A program made the translations under genes and the position numbers. Under the pieces are notes generated by a model. It was not told the DNA's origin and did not search any database. It saw only the letters and a program-made list of their open reading frames with translations. 64,000 nucleotides of DNA, taken from positions 52,495-116,494 of the forward strand of contig JAUXPP010000141.1 of the NCBI GenBank assembly GCA_030683705.1. Direction: 5' to 3'. This DNA comes from Polaromonas sp. Its GTDB lineage: Bacteria > Pseudomonadota > Gammaproteobacteria > Burkholderiales > Burkholderiaceae_C. Shown here in pieces: positions 61,773-64,000 of the stretch (position 1 is its first letter; every line of letters begins with the position of its first letter).

Positions 61773-62885
61773 ATGATGAAACAACACAGACTCCTGACCT
61801 TTCTGGTGGCCGCGGCCGCCCTGCTGATCCTGCCCCTGCTGCTGCAGCAGGGCGGCAATGCCTGGGTCCGCATCGTCGACATGGCGCTGCTGTATGTGCT
61901 GCTGGCGCTGGGCCTGAACATCGTGGTCGGTTATGCCGGCCTGCTGGACCTGGGCTACGTCGCCTTTTTTGCGGTGGGCGCTTACCTTTTCGCACTGCTG
62001 GGCTCGCCGCACCTGGCCGATGCCTTCCCCGTGGTTGCAGCGGCTTTCCCGAGCGGCCTGCACCTGCCGATCTGGGCAGTGATACCGATGGCGGCCGTGC
62101 TGGCCGCCTGCTTCGGTGTCTTGCTGGGCATTCCCGTGCTCAAGCTGCGTGGCGATTACCTGGCGATTGTCACGCTGGGTTTCGGCGAGATCATCCGCGT
62201 GTTCCTGAACAACCTGGACCGCCCGATCAACCTGACCAACGGGCCCAAGGGTATCAACCAGATCGACTCGATGAAGTTTTTCGGATTCGACCTGGGCAAG
62301 TCGCACGAATTGCTCGGCTTCGAGATCGCCTCGGTGACCATGTATTACTACCTGTTCCTGGCGCTGGTGATCGTGTCTGTGGTGATTTGCCACCGGCTCG
62401 AAAACTCGCGCATAGGCCGCGCCTGGATGGCCATCCGTGAGGATGAAATCGCCGCCAAGGCCATGGGCATCAACACGCGCAACATGAAACTGCTGGCCTT
62501 CGGCATGGGCGCGACCTTTGGCGGCGTGTCGGGCTCGATGTTCGCGGCCTTCCAGGGTTTTGTGTCTCCCGAATCCTTCAGCCTGATGGAGTCGGTGATG
62601 ATTGTGGCGATGGTGGTGCTGGGCGGCATCGGCCACCTGCCCGGCGTCATCCTGGGTGCCTTGCTGCTCGCTGCCTTGCCTGAGGTGCTGCGTCATGTGG
62701 CTGGTCCGTTGCAGGCCATGACCGGCGGCCGTCTGGACTCGTCCATCCTGCGCCAGTTGCTGATCGCGCTGGCCATGATCGCCATCATGCTGTCGCGGCC
62801 GCGCGGGCTGTGGCCTGCACGGGAGCACGGCAAGACGCTGAACAAGCCGGCCGGCAAAGACCCGATCCAGTCGATCAACCCCTAA
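61773..62885 (+). CDS. livM: branched-chain amino acid ABC transporter permease
   Basis: 'LNIVVGYAGLLDLGYVAFFAVGAYLFALL', 'GDYLAIVTLGFGEIIRVFLNNLDRPINLTNGPKGI'. Confidence 0.95.
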   Translation: MMKQHRLLTFLVAAAALLILPLLLQQGGNAWVRIVDMALLYVLLALGLNIVVGYAGLLDLGYVAFFAVGAYLFALLGSPHLADAFPVVAAAFPSGLHLPIWAVIPMAAVLAACFGVLLGIPVLKLRGDYLAIVTLGFGEIIRVFLNNLDRPINLTNGPKGINQIDSMKFFGFDLGKSHELLGFEIASVTMYYYLFLALVIVSVVICHRLENSRIGRAWMAIREDEIAAKAMGINTRNMKLLAFGMGATFGGVSGSMFAAFQGFVSPESFSLMESVMIVAMVVLGGIGHLPGVILGALLLAALPEVLRHVAGPLQAMTGGRLDSSILRQLLIALAMIAIMLSRPRGLWPAREHGKTLNKPAGKDPIQSINP

Positions 62886-62888
62886 GGA

Positions 62889-63662
62889 ATGGACATGAGC
62901 GAAACCATTCTCAAAGTCTCCGGTGTCTCCAAGCGCTTCGGCGGCCTGCAGGCCCTGAGCGACGTCGGCATCCATATCGAGCGCGGCCAGGTCTATGGCC
63001 TGATCGGCCCCAACGGCGCCGGCAAGACCACTTTCTTCAACGTGTTGACCGGCCTGTACACGCCCGACAGCGGTACCTTCGAGCTGGCCGGCAAGCCCTA
63101 CAAGCCGTCGGCGGTGCACGAGGTTGCCAAGGCCGGCATTGCCCGCACCTTCCAGAACATCCGCCTGTTTGCCGACATGACGGCCCTGGAAAACGTCATG
63201 GTCGGGCGCCATGTGCGGACCCGATCCGGCCTGATCGGCGCGGTGTTCCGCACACCCGGCTTCAAGGCCGAAGAAGCAGCGATTGCCAAACGTGCGCATG
63301 AACTGCTGGACTATGTCGGCATCGGCAAGTTCGCCGCCTACAAGGCCCGCACGCTCAGCTACGGAGACCAGCGCCGCCTGGAGATCGCCCGCGCACTGGC
63401 CACCGACCCGCAGCTGATTGCACTCGACGAACCGGCGGCGGGCATGAACGCCACCGAGAAGGTGCAGCTGCGCGAGTTGATTGACCAGATCCGCAAGGAC
63501 GACCGCACCATCCTGCTGATCGAGCATGACGTCAAGCTCGTGATGGGCTTGTGCGACCGCGTCACCGTGCTCGACTACGGCAAGCAGATTGCCGAAGGCC
63601 TGCCTTCCGAGGTGCAGAAAAACGAAAAAGTGATTACCGCCTATCTGGGCTCGGGTCATTGA
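62889..63662 (+). CDS. livG: branched-chain amino acid ABC transporter ATP-binding protein
   Basis: 'LIGPNGAGKTTFFNVLTGLYTPDSGTFELAG', 'LSYGDQRRLEIARALATDPQLIALDEPAAGMNATE'. Confidence 0.95.
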   Translation: MDMSETILKVSGVSKRFGGLQALSDVGIHIERGQVYGLIGPNGAGKTTFFNVLTGLYTPDSGTFELAGKPYKPSAVHEVAKAGIARTFQNIRLFADMTALENVMVGRHVRTRSGLIGAVFRTPGFKAEEAAIAKRAHELLDYVGIGKFAAYKARTLSYGDQRRLEIARALATDPQLIALDEPAAGMNATEKVQLRELIDQIRKDDRTILLIEHDVKLVMGLCDRVTVLDYGKQIAEGLPSEVQKNEKVITAYLGSGH

Positions 63663-63676
63663 AGGGAAACAGCAGC

Positions 63677-64000
63677 ATGGCAAACACACTTCTCAAGGTC
63701 ACGGGGCTCAAGGTCGCGTACGGCGGTATCCAGGCGGTCAAGGGCGTTGACTTCGAAGTCCACGAGGGCGAACTCGTGACCCTGATCGGCTCCAACGGCG
63801 CCGGCAAAACCACCACGATGAAAGCCATCACGGGAACCTTGCCGCTGGTCGACGGCGATATCGAATACCTGGGCAAAAGCATCAAGGGCAAGGGCGCCTG
63901 GGACCTGGTCAGGGACGGCCTGGCCATGGTGCCGGAAGGCCGCGGCGTGTTCACCCGCATGACCATCACCGAAAACCTGCAGATGGGCGCCTACATCCGC
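63677..64000 (+). CDS. livF: branched-chain amino acid ABC transporter ATP-binding protein, partial (runs off window)
   Basis: 'LLKVTGLKVAYGGIQAVKGVDFEVHEGELVTLIGSNGAGKTTTMKAI' read from sequence; follows livG. Confidence 0.93.
   Translation, partial: MANTLLKVTGLKVAYGGIQAVKGVDFEVHEGELVTLIGSNGAGKTTTMKAITGTLPLVDGDIEYLGKSIKGKGAWDLVRDGLAMVPEGRGVFTRMTITENLQMGAYIR

Overview
GC-rich chromosomal window, most likely from a betaproteobacterium of the Comamonadaceae (Polaromonas/Rhodoferax-like; inferred from gene order and repeat types, no search run). About 50 mostly housekeeping or transport genes: a protease-MoxR-DUF58-VWA cluster, tatD, a PulE/GspE-type ATPase, tctBAC-type transport genes with a gamma-glutamyltransferase, lspA-ileS-ribF, purN, aceE with a divergent Lrp-type regulator, prfC, an RsmB-like methyltransferase, a fatty-acid desaturase, rpmG-rpmB, trxB, a Crp/Fnr regulator, ftsK-lolA-rarA, and livHMGF (livF cut by the window edge). 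No tRNA, rRNA, CRISPR array, prophage or transposase was recognised. The main unusual signals are: (1) a roughly 60-bp dispersed element ending in the palindrome GCTAT(N5-7)ATAGC, found both between genes and in frame inside at least five to eight conserved coding genes; (2) a second, unrelated roughly 70-bp element (GGGCCGCCCCAAGC...CCCCC-CGGGGG...CACGAAGTG...GCGTGGGGG) in frame inside aceE and twice in tandem inside a DNA glycosylase gene; (3) two inverted copies of a roughly 0.45-kb intergenic repeat whose main hairpin shows compensatory base changes; (4) three highly conserved genes (an SDR, ileS, ftsK) each interrupted by one in-frame TAG where lysine is expected, although TAG is a normal terminator elsewhere in the window; (5) a stand-alone TIR-like protein.
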